A stretch of DNA of 9,337 bases from E44-bin88 sp050123275 (GCA_050123275.1 JASFHK010000023.1:1-9337); one strand, 5' to 3'. Shown: positions 1 through 6,251, counted from the stretch's first letter. Notes: a model not told the origin generated them from the sequence alone. Numbers and translations: made by a program.

Positions 1-14
1 AAACTCCTTAACTT

Positions 15-72
15 GGGGGTTACGCCTCCCCGCCACCATTCGGCAATGGGGGTTTAAGGGGGCGAAGCCCCC
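15..72. repeat. Cluster of short intergenic hairpins
   Basis: Three inverted repeats lie in tandem. GGGG at 15-18 faces CCCC at 28-31. CCATT at 36-40 faces AATGG at 45-49 across a CGGC loop. GGGGGC at 58-63 faces GCCCCC at 67-72 across a GAA loop, so its centre is GCGAAGC, a sequence known to form an unusually stable mini-hairpin. None is followed by a T-run, so they do not look like intrinsic terminators on the plus strand. They may be a dispersed intergenic repeat of this genome or the tail of an upstream gene's 3' region. From 84 to 127 the plus strand is G-rich, with GGG tracts at 84, 91 and 95. I see no gene in 1-221. Confidence 0.45.
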
Positions 73-221
73 CTTCCTCAAAAGGGTGGTGGGTGGGAAA
101 AGATATAAAACAGGGTGGAGGGGTAAAGCGGGCGAGGCGACATAATCCGAATAGGTCATCTTGAAATGGCCCGTTTACCTCTAGCCATATCCAGCAAAAG
201 CTGCTATATTATTGAATACAG

Positions 222-956
222 ATGCGTTACGCCATAATTGCCGACATCCATGCTAATCTGGCTGCTTTCATGGCGGTGCTGAGCGATGTGAAGGAGCGGG
301 GAGGGGTGGAGGAGATATGGTGCCTGGGTGATATCGTGGGCTACGGGCCCGACCCGCACGATTGCATTGAGCTTTTGCGCCAGACCCGCCATGTCTGCGT
401 GGTCGGCAATCACGACCTGGCGGCGGTGGGGCAGATAGACAACGCCGAGTTCAACCCCGACGCCATAGCCGCCTCGGAGTGGACGGCGACCAAGCTGAAC
501 CAGCGCGACGTAAACTACATCAGGAGCCTGCCGCGCGTCGTCAAGAAGAACGATTTTACCCTGGTGCACGGCAGCCCCCGCGAGCCTATCTGGGAGTACG
601 TCCTCTCCATCAGCGGCGCCCGCGAGAACTTCGCCCACTTCAATACGCCCTTCTGCCTGCTGGCGCACACCCACGTTCCCGCCGCCTTCAGCTACGGGGA
701 GGGAGGCGCCTGTTCCTTCAAGTCCTTCGCGCCGGATAAAGAGCTCGTCCCCGATAAGGAACGGCTCATCATCAACCCGGGGGCGGTGGGCCAGCCGCGC
801 GACGGCGACCCTAGGGCGAGCTACGCCATCTACGACAGCGAGCAGAACAAGTTCTGGCTCTACCGCGTCCCTTACGATGTCACCGCCACCCAGTCCCGTA
901 TGGTCGAGGAGAAGTTGCCCATGCGGCTGGTGGCGCGTCTCAGCCACGGCGTTTAA
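222..956 (+). CDS. Calcineurin-like metallophosphoesterase (YfcE/Metallophos_2 type)
   Basis: This 244-residue soluble protein carries the ordered metal-binding motifs of the calcineurin-like phosphoesterase superfamily: DIHAN at 8-12 (D8, H10), GDIVGYGP from 36 (D37), GNHD at 62-65, VHGSP at 115-119 (H116) and HTH at 149-151. The motif INPGAVGQPRDG (184-195) is typical of the bacterial YfcE/diadenosine-tetraphosphatase-like branch. The family hydrolyses phosphomono- or phosphodiesters using two metal ions; the substrate here cannot be told from sequence. There is no signal peptide or membrane segment, so it should be cytosolic. The ATG at 222 is chosen because the first beta strand and the DIH motif follow at once, as in relatives. 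No Shine-Dalgarno sequence precedes it, though a TATATT at 205-210 could make the message nearly leaderless. It appears to be a single-gene unit; the next gene has its own promoter. Confidence 0.9.
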   Translation: MRYAIIADIHANLAAFMAVLSDVKERGGVEEIWCLGDIVGYGPDPHDCIELLRQTRHVCVVGNHDLAAVGQIDNAEFNPDAIAASEWTATKLNQRDVNYIRSLPRVVKKNDFTLVHGSPREPIWEYVLSISGARENFAHFNTPFCLLAHTHVPAAFSYGEGGACSFKSFAPDKELVPDKERLIINPGAVGQPRDGDPRASYAIYDSEQNKFWLYRVPYDVTATQSRMVEEKLPMRLVARLSHGV

Positions 957-975
957 CAGATTTTAGCTCCGCTTG

Positions 976-1005
976 TTGACACGAAGCGTCTTCAGACGCT
1001 AAACT
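976..1005 (+). promoter_or_regulatory. Sigma70-type promoter of had-oah
   Basis: A perfect -35 box TTGACA (976-981) is followed after 18 bases by TAAACT (1000-1005), a 4-of-6 match to the -10 consensus. Transcription would start near 1012, giving had a leader of about 130 nt. No other good promoter is visible between 957 and 1143. Confidence 0.6.
985..1000. promoter_or_regulatory. Palindromic putative operator inside the had-oah promoter
   Basis: AGCGTCT (985-991) and AGACGCT (994-1000) form a perfect inverted repeat with 7-base arms and a 2-base centre. It fills the spacer between the -35 and -10 boxes and touches the first base of the -10. That position is typical of operators for dimeric repressors, because a bound protein would exclude RNA polymerase. 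MarR- and TetR-type regulators commonly control aromatic catabolism genes, but no regulator gene lies in this window. No T-run follows, so a terminator for the upstream gene is unlikely. The palindrome is seen directly; the regulatory role is inferred. Confidence 0.5.
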
Positions 1006-1143
1006 AGGTTGGCATATTTCCCCGTTTTTCAAGACTATAACTATAAGAGTCTCTAGCGAGGAGGTGTTAATTCGGAAGATAGATTGATGAATTGCGCCCC
1101 TCGTATTTTTTTAATTATCGATTGAGGGAGGAGACAGTTAAGA
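1006..1143 (+). promoter_or_regulatory. had leader region (5' UTR) with two Shine-Dalgarno-like sites
   Basis: The predicted had leader holds AGGAGGTG at 1059-1066, a near-perfect ribosome binding site with no well-placed start codon. The had site proper is AGGGAGGAG (1125-1133), ten bases before the ATG. A 12-codon reading frame (ATG 1087, stop TGA 1123-1125) ends on the first base of the had site, but its own ATG lies about 20 bases from the upstream site. AGACT (1032-1036) and AGTCT (1048-1052) could form a short stem. CCCTC (1098-1102) can pair with GAGGG (1124-1128) and would partly mask the had site. Function is uncertain. Confidence 0.35.
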
Positions 1144-2217
1144 ATGGCGAAAATACCGGACAAAATCCAAACCTGGCAGATGGTGGAGCCGGGTAAGCTG
1201 GCCAAGACCAGCATCGACGTCCCCGAGCTTAAACCCGGCGAGGTGCTGGTGGAAATCGCCGGTTGCGGCGTTTGCCACACCGACCTGGGCTATTTCTACG
1301 ACGGCGTACCCACGGTCTGCAAGCCGCCGCTGACGCTGGGGCACGAAATCAGCGGCACCGTGGTCGCCGGCGACCCGAAATTAGAGGGCAAAGAGGTCAT
1401 TATCCCGGCGGTGATGCCCTGTAACAAATGCCCGATTTGCGCCTCGGGCCGGGGCAACCGCTGCCTGGCGCAGAAGATGCCGGGCAACAGCATGGATATC
1501 TACGGCGGTAACTCCAGCCACATCGTCGTTCCCGCCGAGGACTTATGCTTCGTCCCCGACCGCAAGGGCGTTCCCCTCTCCCACTTCGCCGTCATCGCCG
1601 ACGCGGCCACCTCGCCTTACCAGGCGGCGATGAGAGCCGATGTCAAACCGGGCGACCTTTGCGTTATCATCGGTATTACCGGGGGCCTGGGCGTTTACGC
1701 CGGCCAGATTTGCAAGGCGCTGGGGGCCAAAGAGGTCATCGGCATCGCCCGCAATCCCGAGAAGCTGAAGAGGTCGCTGGAGTACGGTGCCACCCACGTC
1801 ATCAGCTCGGTGGACAAGGAGCCCAAAGACATCAGGAACGAGTTCCGCGCTTACTGCAAGGAGAAGGGCATTCCCGGCAACTACGGCTGGAAGATATTCG
1901 AGTGGACGGGCACCGGCGCCGGCCAGGCCATCGGCCTGGAGCTGCTTTCCTTCGTGGGCAAGCTGGTCATCTGCGGCTTTGGCATGCAGAAGAACGAATA
2001 CTCGCTTTCCCGCCTGATGGCTTTCGACGCCGATATCCTGGGCTCCTGGGGCTGTCTGCCCAAGTATTACCCCGAGGTCCTCAAGCTGGTCATGGAGGGC
2101 AAGGTACAGATCGAGCCCTTCGTCGAGACGAGGCCGATGAGCACCATCGCCCAGGCTTACGAAGAAGCCCACAAGGGCGGCCTGACCAAGAGAATAGTGC
2201 TGACCCCTGATTTTTAA
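1144..2217 (+). CDS. had: 6-hydroxycyclohex-1-ene-1-carboxyl-CoA dehydrogenase
   Basis: This is a zinc-dependent medium-chain alcohol dehydrogenase of 357 residues. In the anaerobic benzoyl-CoA pathway, Had oxidises 6-hydroxycyclohex-1-ene-1-carboxyl-CoA to the 6-oxo compound with NAD+. Catalytic-zinc candidates are C44 in GVCHTD and H67-E68 in GHE, with D153 possibly contributing. The structural-zinc cysteines are C93, C96, C99 and C107. The Rossmann dinucleotide loop is GITGGLG (177-183). The family assignment rests on overall resemblance to Had proteins and, strongly, on the next gene being oah, the enzyme of the following step. The ATG at 1144 has AGGGAGGAG ten bases upstream. The gap to oah is 28 nt, so the two are almost certainly co-transcribed. 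Another zinc alcohol dehydrogenase is the fallback identification if context is ignored. Confidence 0.9.
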   Translation: MAKIPDKIQTWQMVEPGKLAKTSIDVPELKPGEVLVEIAGCGVCHTDLGYFYDGVPTVCKPPLTLGHEISGTVVAGDPKLEGKEVIIPAVMPCNKCPICASGRGNRCLAQKMPGNSMDIYGGNSSHIVVPAEDLCFVPDRKGVPLSHFAVIADAATSPYQAAMRADVKPGDLCVIIGITGGLGVYAGQICKALGAKEVIGIARNPEKLKRSLEYGATHVISSVDKEPKDIRNEFRAYCKEKGIPGNYGWKIFEWTGTGAGQAIGLELLSFVGKLVICGFGMQKNEYSLSRLMAFDADILGSWGCLPKYYPEVLKLVMEGKVQIEPFVETRPMSTIAQAYEEAHKGGLTKRIVLTPDF

Positions 2218-2245
2218 ACAAAAAACATTTTAGGAGGTATTTTAA

Positions 2246-3376
2246 ATGGCTCTAGACTGGATGCCTAGAGAAGGTGGTGTCAAGGACCACAACATCTGGG
2301 GCATGGAGCATTTCGGTACCGAAGCTCCCTGCACCATGTACGAGGAGAAGCCCGTAATCGACCCCAGCGGTAACCCGGTGGACGGGGTTTACAGCGCCTG
2401 GATTACGCTGAACAACCCCGCCCAGTATAACTCCTACACCACGGAGATGGTGAAGGGCGTTATCGCCGGCTTCCACCGCGCCCAGATGAACCGCGCCGTG
2501 GTGGCGGTGGTCTTCACCGGCACCGGCCACAACGCCTTCTGCACGGGCGGCAACACCAAGGAGTACTCGGAGTACTACTCGACCAAGCCGACGGAGTATG
2601 GCCAGTATATGGACCTGTTCAACGGCATGGTCGACTCCATCCTGATGTGTCAGAAACCGGTTATCCGGCGCATCAACGGCATGAGTGTGGCCGGCGGCCA
2701 GGAAATCGGCGGCGCCTGCGACATCGGCGTGGCTTCCGATCTGGCTATCTTCGGGCAGGCGGGTCCCCGCCACGGCTCGGCGCCGGTGGGCGGCTCTTCC
2801 GACTTTTTGCCCTGGGCGCTGACCAGCGAGGACGCCATGTGGAACTGTGTCTCCTGCGAGATGTGGAGCGCCTACAAGATGCACCGCAAGAACTACATCA
2901 GCAAGGTGGTTCCCGTCCTCAAGCAGGGCGGCAAGTTCATCCGCAACCCGCAGGTATATACCGACAGCTACGTCAAGGACGGCGAGATCGTCTACGGCGA
3001 GTTCCTCGGCGGCGATGAGGCCAAGAAAGCCCGCGAGTTGGTCAAGTCCTCCGAAGTTGACCTCTCCCTGCTCGACAAAGAGGTCAATAAGATAGTCTGG
3101 ACCTTCACCAACCTCTTCGAGGGCTGCCTGATGAAGTCCATCATCGGTATCCGCGAGAAGAAGAAGTTCTTCTGGGATATGAACAAGAACGACCATCGCT
3201 ACTGGCTGGCCATCAACATGACCGGCGAGGCTTTCCTCGGCTTCGGCGCTTTCAACACCAAGAAGATAACCGGCAAGGACACCATTGATTTCATCAAATA
3301 CCGCAAGATGGTTGCCGAGGGGCACCCCATCGACGAGGAGCTTTTCGAGGCGGTCTTAGGCAAGCCGCAGACTTAA
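2246..3376 (+). CDS. oah: 6-oxocyclohex-1-ene-1-carbonyl-CoA hydrolase (BamA/Oah)
   Basis: This 376-residue ring-opening hydrolase belongs to the crotonase superfamily. The enzyme adds water to 6-oxocyclohex-1-ene-1-carbonyl-CoA and cleaves the ring to 3-hydroxypimelyl-CoA, the step at which the carbocycle is opened. Family hallmarks include the N-terminal block MALDWMPREGG, the oxyanion-hole region CTGGNTKEYSEYY (99-111) and the block RINGMSVAGGQEIGGACDIG (142-161), followed by FGQAGPRHGSAPVGGSSDF (169-187). The length fits bacterial Oah/BamA proteins, which are longer than ordinary enoyl-CoA hydratases. A strong AGGAGGT (2232-2238) lies seven bases before the ATG. The gene ends the had-oah unit and a strong terminator follows. 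Oah/BamA is widely used as a marker of anaerobic aromatic degradation. No benzoyl-CoA reductase or dienoyl-CoA hydratase is adjacent. Confidence 0.95.
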   Translation: MALDWMPREGGVKDHNIWGMEHFGTEAPCTMYEEKPVIDPSGNPVDGVYSAWITLNNPAQYNSYTTEMVKGVIAGFHRAQMNRAVVAVVFTGTGHNAFCTGGNTKEYSEYYSTKPTEYGQYMDLFNGMVDSILMCQKPVIRRINGMSVAGGQEIGGACDIGVASDLAIFGQAGPRHGSAPVGGSSDFLPWALTSEDAMWNCVSCEMWSAYKMHRKNYISKVVPVLKQGGKFIRNPQVYTDSYVKDGEIVYGEFLGGDEAKKARELVKSSEVDLSLLDKEVNKIVWTFTNLFEGCLMKSIIGIREKKKFFWDMNKNDHRYWLAINMTGEAFLGFGAFNTKKITGKDTIDFIKYRKMVAEGHPIDEELFEAVLGKPQT

Positions 3377-3403
3377 ATCTGCCAAAGACTTCAGCACGAT
3401 AAG

Positions 3404-3439
3404 AAAACCCCGGGGCGAGACTCCGGGGTTTTTCTTTTT
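3404..3439 (+). terminator. Intrinsic terminator of had-oah
   Basis: AAAACCCCGGGG (3404-3415) pairs with CTCCGGGGTTTT (3421-3432), one pair being G-T, around the loop CGAGA (3416-3420). TTTTTCTTTTT (3429-3439) follows or overlaps the 3' arm. The long GC stem with a U-tract is a textbook rho-independent terminator, 27 bases after the oah stop. It separates the aromatic cassette from the SRP RNA promoter. Confidence 0.93.
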
Positions 3440-3474
3440 GGGAAAAATTGGGGGCGGGGTGGCTAGAGTATGGG

Positions 3475-3503
3475 TTGACAAAGGGGAGGGCACCGTTTAG
3501 CAT
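3475..3503 (+). promoter_or_regulatory. Sigma70-type promoter of the SRP RNA / rsmA unit
   Basis: A perfect TTGACA (3475-3480), an ideal 17-base spacer and TAGCAT (3498-3503, 4 of 6 to the -10 consensus) place the transcription start near 3510-3511. That is exactly where the terminal helix of the SRP RNA begins. The agreement between two independent signals supports both. A G-rich stretch (3450-3460) lies just upstream. Confidence 0.75.
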
Positions 3504-3510
3504 TTTAGGT

Positions 3511-3781
3511 GAGGTCGTGCTAGACGGGGAGCCAGCGGTGCCCTGAACTCGCAATCCGCTATAGCGAGGTCGAATTCCCGCTTTGAGGCCTTTGTCTGGT
3601 AGGACTACCCTGGCTAAGCGGTGTTGAAGGCCGGGTCCTGCGCGGCGGAGCGCTATGAATCCCGTCAGGTCTGAGAAGAAGCAGCGGTAAATAGAAGCCC
3701 CGGGTGCCGCAGGGCTACCTGGTTGGAGCTGGCTGGCACGGGCAAGCTGTTAGGCGGGGTCGATGGTGGGTGCACGGCCTC
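3511..3781 (+). ncRNA. ffs: Signal recognition particle RNA, bacterial large type with Alu domain
   Basis: This RNA of about 271 nt is the scaffold of the signal recognition particle, which with Ffh targets nascent membrane and secreted proteins. GAGGTCGTGC (3511-3520) pairs with GCACGGCCTC (3772-3781), with one G-U, to close the molecule. The 5' Alu part resembles the Bacillus scRNA: GTGCTAG at 3517, CGGGGA (3525-3530) pairing with TTCCCG (3575-3580), and the interleaved pairs AGCGG/CCGCT (3534-3538 with 3556-3560) and CTCGC/GCGAG (3548-3552 with 3564-3568), as expected for the loop-loop pseudoknot. CCTGCG (3637-3642) pairs with CGCAGG (3708-3713) in the long arm. The Ffh-binding hairpin is at about 3665-3686, with GTCAGGTC before and AAGCAGC after the tip. 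The tip tetraloop is GAGA (3673-3676), not the usual GGAA. No T-run follows the 3' end, so the RNA is probably cut from a longer transcript that continues into rsmA. Confidence 0.93.
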
Positions 3782-3790
3782 ATTGATTCG

Positions 3791-4645
3791 ATGGACAAGA
3801 GCCCGAATCCGCTTTTAGCCGAGACCAGAAGGCTGCTGCGCCGGTTCGACCTCAAGGCGAGAAAGGGTTTGGGCCAGCACTTCCTGGTCAACGGCGAAGT
3901 GCTGGATACCATAATCGCCGCCGCCGAGCTCGGGCCCGAAGAGCTGGTGGTGGAGGTGGGGCCGGGGCTGGGCATAATGACCCGGCAGCTGGCGGCCAGC
4001 GCTGGTAGCGTGGTCGCTATCGAGTTGGACGACGGGCTGGCGGCTTTGCTGAAAACAACGCTGGCATCCTTTAACAACGTGAATATCGTCAACGACGACG
4101 TGCTCAAAATCGAACCGGAAGAGCTGGCAGAGGGGCGGGCGTATAAAGTGGTGGCTAACCTGCCCTACTACATTACCTCGCCCGTGATGCGCCACTTTCT
4201 GGACACGGCGGCCAGGCCCGAAACGATGGTGGTCATGGTGCAAAAAGAGGTGGCTGAGGCCATCGCCGCCGCACCGGGCAAGATGAGCACCCTGAGCGTT
4301 AGCGTGCAATTTTACGGCGAGCCGGAGGTAATAGCCGACGTGCCGGCGGAGTCTTTTTACCCGCCGCCCGAGGTCGGCTCGGCGGTAGTGCGCATCAGGG
4401 TTTATCCCCGGCCTAGGGTGGCGGTGGACGAAGCCGGCTTTTTCGGGATGGTGCGGGCGGGCTTTACCGCCCCGCGCAAGCAGATTGCCAACTCGCTGGC
4501 CAGAGGTCTGGGTCGGGAGAAGAACAGGGTCTTAGCGATGTTGAGTAAAGCAGAGATAGACCCGCAGCGGCGGGCGGAGACGTTGACCATTGAAGAATGG
4601 GCCGAGCTGTGGCGGGTCTCGGAGGAAAAGTATGCTGACGGTTAA
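3791..4645 (+). CDS. rsmA: 16S rRNA (adenine1518-N6/adenine1519-N6)-dimethyltransferase
   Basis: RsmA (KsgA) dimethylates two adjacent adenines in the 3'-terminal hairpin of 16S rRNA, using S-adenosylmethionine, during late 30S assembly. Motifs in the 284-residue form are GLGQHFL (26-32), the SAM-binding VEVGPGLG (54-61), an acidic IELD (77-80) and the catalytic NLPY (123-126). SFYPPPEVGSAVV (188-200) and the C-terminal FTAPRKQIANSL (225-236) are also family-typical. A longer in-frame form from GTG 3704 would translate the 3' part of the SRP RNA and adds 29 unfamiliar residues. ATG 3791 gives the normal family length and is preferred. It lies ten bases after the SRP RNA end and has no Shine-Dalgarno site. 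GTG 3770 is a weaker alternative inside the RNA's terminal helix. The gene overlaps ispE by 14 nt. Confidence 0.93.
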   Translation: MDKSPNPLLAETRRLLRRFDLKARKGLGQHFLVNGEVLDTIIAAAELGPEELVVEVGPGLGIMTRQLAASAGSVVAIELDDGLAALLKTTLASFNNVNIVNDDVLKIEPEELAEGRAYKVVANLPYYITSPVMRHFLDTAARPETMVVMVQKEVAEAIAAAPGKMSTLSVSVQFYGEPEVIADVPAESFYPPPEVGSAVVRIRVYPRPRVAVDEAGFFGMVRAGFTAPRKQIANSLARGLGREKNRVLAMLSKAEIDPQRRAETLTIEEWAELWRVSEEKYADG

Positions 4646-5492
4646 AGCACCGGCCAAAATCAATCTGACGCTGGAAGTGCTGGGCAAGCGACCCGACGGT
4701 TTTCACCACATCCGCAGCGTCATCCAGGCCATAAACCTGTGCGATTGCCTGAGTTTCAGTCCGGCAGACAAGATAGAGTTTAGTAGCGACAACCCCGAGT
4801 TCGAGCCGGGGAAAAGCCTGGCGGTCAGCGCCGCCGCCCTGCTCAAAGAGGTAACCCACTCGGAGCAGGGGGCAAAGATAAAAATAGACAAGAAAATACC
4901 CTTCGCCGCGGGTTTGGGCGGCGACAGCAGTGATGCCGCCGCCGTCCTCATCGGCTTAAACCAGCTCTGGCACCAGGGCCTGAAACCGGCGCGGCTTTTG
5001 GAGCTGGCGCCGAGATTAGGCTCCGACGTCGGTTTTTTCCTTTACGGAGCCACGGCGCTGGTGGAGGGAAAGGGGGAAAAGGTGGCCCCGCTGCCTTCAC
5101 TGCCCCGCCGCCAGGTCGTCCTGCTGGTGCCGCCGCTGCCGCCGCTGGCGGGCAAGACCAAGCGGCTCTACGCGCAGCTGGAACCCGGCCATTATACCGA
5201 CGGGCGTATCACCGACCGGATGGTGGCGGGGTTGACGCGGGGGGAGGTGGATGACTCTATGCTCTTTAATACCTTCGAGAATGTCGCTCTCAATTTTTTC
5301 CCCAAGCTCATCGTCTATAAAGAGCACTTCGAGAAGCTGGGCGCCACCAAAGTGCGGCTGGCCGGCTCGGGGCCGACCATGTTCACCATGCTCGACGACA
5401 AGGCTAAAGCCGAAGACCTCTACCAGAGGTGCAAGGACCAGGGGCTGCGTTGCTACCTTGCGGAGACGCTTTCCTCGATAGATAGGATATAA
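4632..5492 (+). CDS. ispE: 4-diphosphocytidyl-2-C-methyl-D-erythritol kinase
   Basis: IspE is the GHMP-family kinase of the non-mevalonate (MEP) isoprenoid pathway. It phosphorylates the 2-hydroxyl of CDP-methylerythritol with ATP in the cytosol. The 286-residue protein begins with the family's KAPAKINLTLEVLGKRPDGF (5-24), whose K9 matches the conserved active-site lysine. The ATP-binding loop is PFAAGLGGDSSDAA (90-103), with D98 where many homologues have glycine. GSDVGFF (130-136) supplies the catalytic aspartate D132, and LAGSGPTMF (243-251) is the C-terminal GHMP motif. ATG 4632 is chosen over an in-frame ATG at 4590 because GGAGGA (4621-4626) sits six bases ahead and the family N-terminus begins there. 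The start lies inside the last codons of rsmA, so translation is probably coupled. The rsmA-ispE pairing is common in bacteria. Confidence 0.95.
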   Translation: MLTVKAPAKINLTLEVLGKRPDGFHHIRSVIQAINLCDCLSFSPADKIEFSSDNPEFEPGKSLAVSAAALLKEVTHSEQGAKIKIDKKIPFAAGLGGDSSDAAAVLIGLNQLWHQGLKPARLLELAPRLGSDVGFFLYGATALVEGKGEKVAPLPSLPRRQVVLLVPPLPPLAGKTKRLYAQLEPGHYTDGRITDRMVAGLTRGEVDDSMLFNTFENVALNFFPKLIVYKEHFEKLGATKVRLAGSGPTMFTMLDDKAKAEDLYQRCKDQGLRCYLAETLSSIDRI

Positions 5493-5530
5493 TAGGGTTT
5501 CGTGATACTACTTGGCTAAGGGGGGGCCTC

Positions 5531-6223
5531 ATGGGTAATAAAGTACTTCACGAGCTAAGCGGGGAAATGGTTGTTCATGGGACTTTGTTGTTGATTTTCG
5601 GCTTGCTGTTATTTGGCTTGAAGCCTATCGAGGAAATCGTAGTATTTCAGTTTGTACCTCTTCCTCATCAATTCTTTTATGATAAACCGTGGTTTATTCT
5701 GATACCCTTAGTAGTTTTAGTTGCTGGTTTTTTTATATGGAGGAGTGTTTGGCGTAAACGTAAGCTTATGGGTTCCGTAGGAACATGTTGTTTTAAAGCC
5801 GTATCATATTTAGTACGATGCTTCTTTTGCTTAATCATATTGTTAATAATTTGGTTAATACCTACCGTGCCTACGGATATTTTTAACGTATTGTGGGTAG
5901 TTCTTGGAGTTGTTGCTCTTCTGGCATCTTTTGCTTTCATGGTTTCGGTTTTTTGGAAACAATGCGCGGTTGAGTTTGATAATCGAATAAAGAACCCAAA
6001 ATATAAATATATGTATTGGCAAATCTTCTTGTTAGTTTATCTTGGTAGTTGGCTGCAAGGTTTATCGGTCATTCCTATAGAGGGAACGTTATTTGGGGTA
6101 ATAGATTGGCCGACGATACATAACATAGTATATGTCTTTGGTTTTGTGTGGTTTGTAGTGATAGCTATTATTACGTTTGGAGATTTTCCACAACCAAAGA
6201 AACAAGCAGAACAAACGAATTAG
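5531..6223 (+). CDS. Orphan six-helix membrane protein, AT-rich, probably acquired
   Basis: I do not recognise the family. The 230-residue product has six clear hydrophobic helices, at about 13-31, 54-70, 91-111, 117-141, 162-181 and 196-216. Positive loops RSVWRKRK (71-78), NRIKNPKYK (151-159) and the QPKKQ tail all fall on one side, predicting both termini in the cytoplasm. There is no catalytic motif. CC at 86-87, C97 and C100 are the only clustered cysteines. The gene is far poorer in GC than its neighbours: three 60-base lines counted give 67 of 180 (37%), against 41 of 60 in one line of plsY. It also favours codons such as TTA, ATA and GTA. It sits between ispE (38-base gap) and plsY (28-base gap) in the same direction. 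ATG 5531 has a G-run (5520-5526) as a possible ribosome site. Confidence 0.8.
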   Translation: MGNKVLHELSGEMVVHGTLLLIFGLLLFGLKPIEEIVVFQFVPLPHQFFYDKPWFILIPLVVLVAGFFIWRSVWRKRKLMGSVGTCCFKAVSYLVRCFFCLIILLIIWLIPTVPTDIFNVLWVVLGVVALLASFAFMVSVFWKQCAVEFDNRIKNPKYKYMYWQIFLLVYLGSWLQGLSVIPIEGTLFGVIDWPTIHNIVYVFGFVWFVVIAIITFGDFPQPKKQAEQTN

Positions 6224-6251
6224 TTTTGTTAGAATCAATTAAGGAGTTGAC

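Noticed and set aside
161..210. TTGAAA (161-166) with TATATT (205-210) as a promoter for the phosphoesterase gene
   Set aside because: The two boxes are far too widely spaced to work together, and no good partner was found for either.
985..1000. Palindrome read as a terminator for the phosphoesterase gene
   Set aside because: The stem would be short, with a tiny loop and no T-run after it. Its place between promoter boxes fits an operator better.
2252..3325. Long antisense open frame across oah
   Set aside because: It is a shadow caused by GC-rich codon bias on the real gene. It has no recognisable domain or ribosome site. The antisense frames over 204-947, 1543-2172 and 3815-4309 were rejected for the same reasons.
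3704..3790. N-terminal extension of rsmA from GTG 3704
   Set aside because: It overlaps the 3' third of the SRP RNA, adds residues not typical of RsmA and has no ribosome site. ATG 3791 gives normal family length.
4590..4631. Longer ispE start at ATG 4590
   Set aside because: The extra residues are rsmA coding sequence in another frame. GGAGGA just before ATG 4632 and the family N-terminus support the later start.
5488..5493. Perfect TATAAT at the end of ispE as a promoter for the AT-rich gene
   Set aside because: No -35 box is found at a suitable distance and no TG extension precedes it. The sequence also includes the ispE stop codon, so it may be chance.
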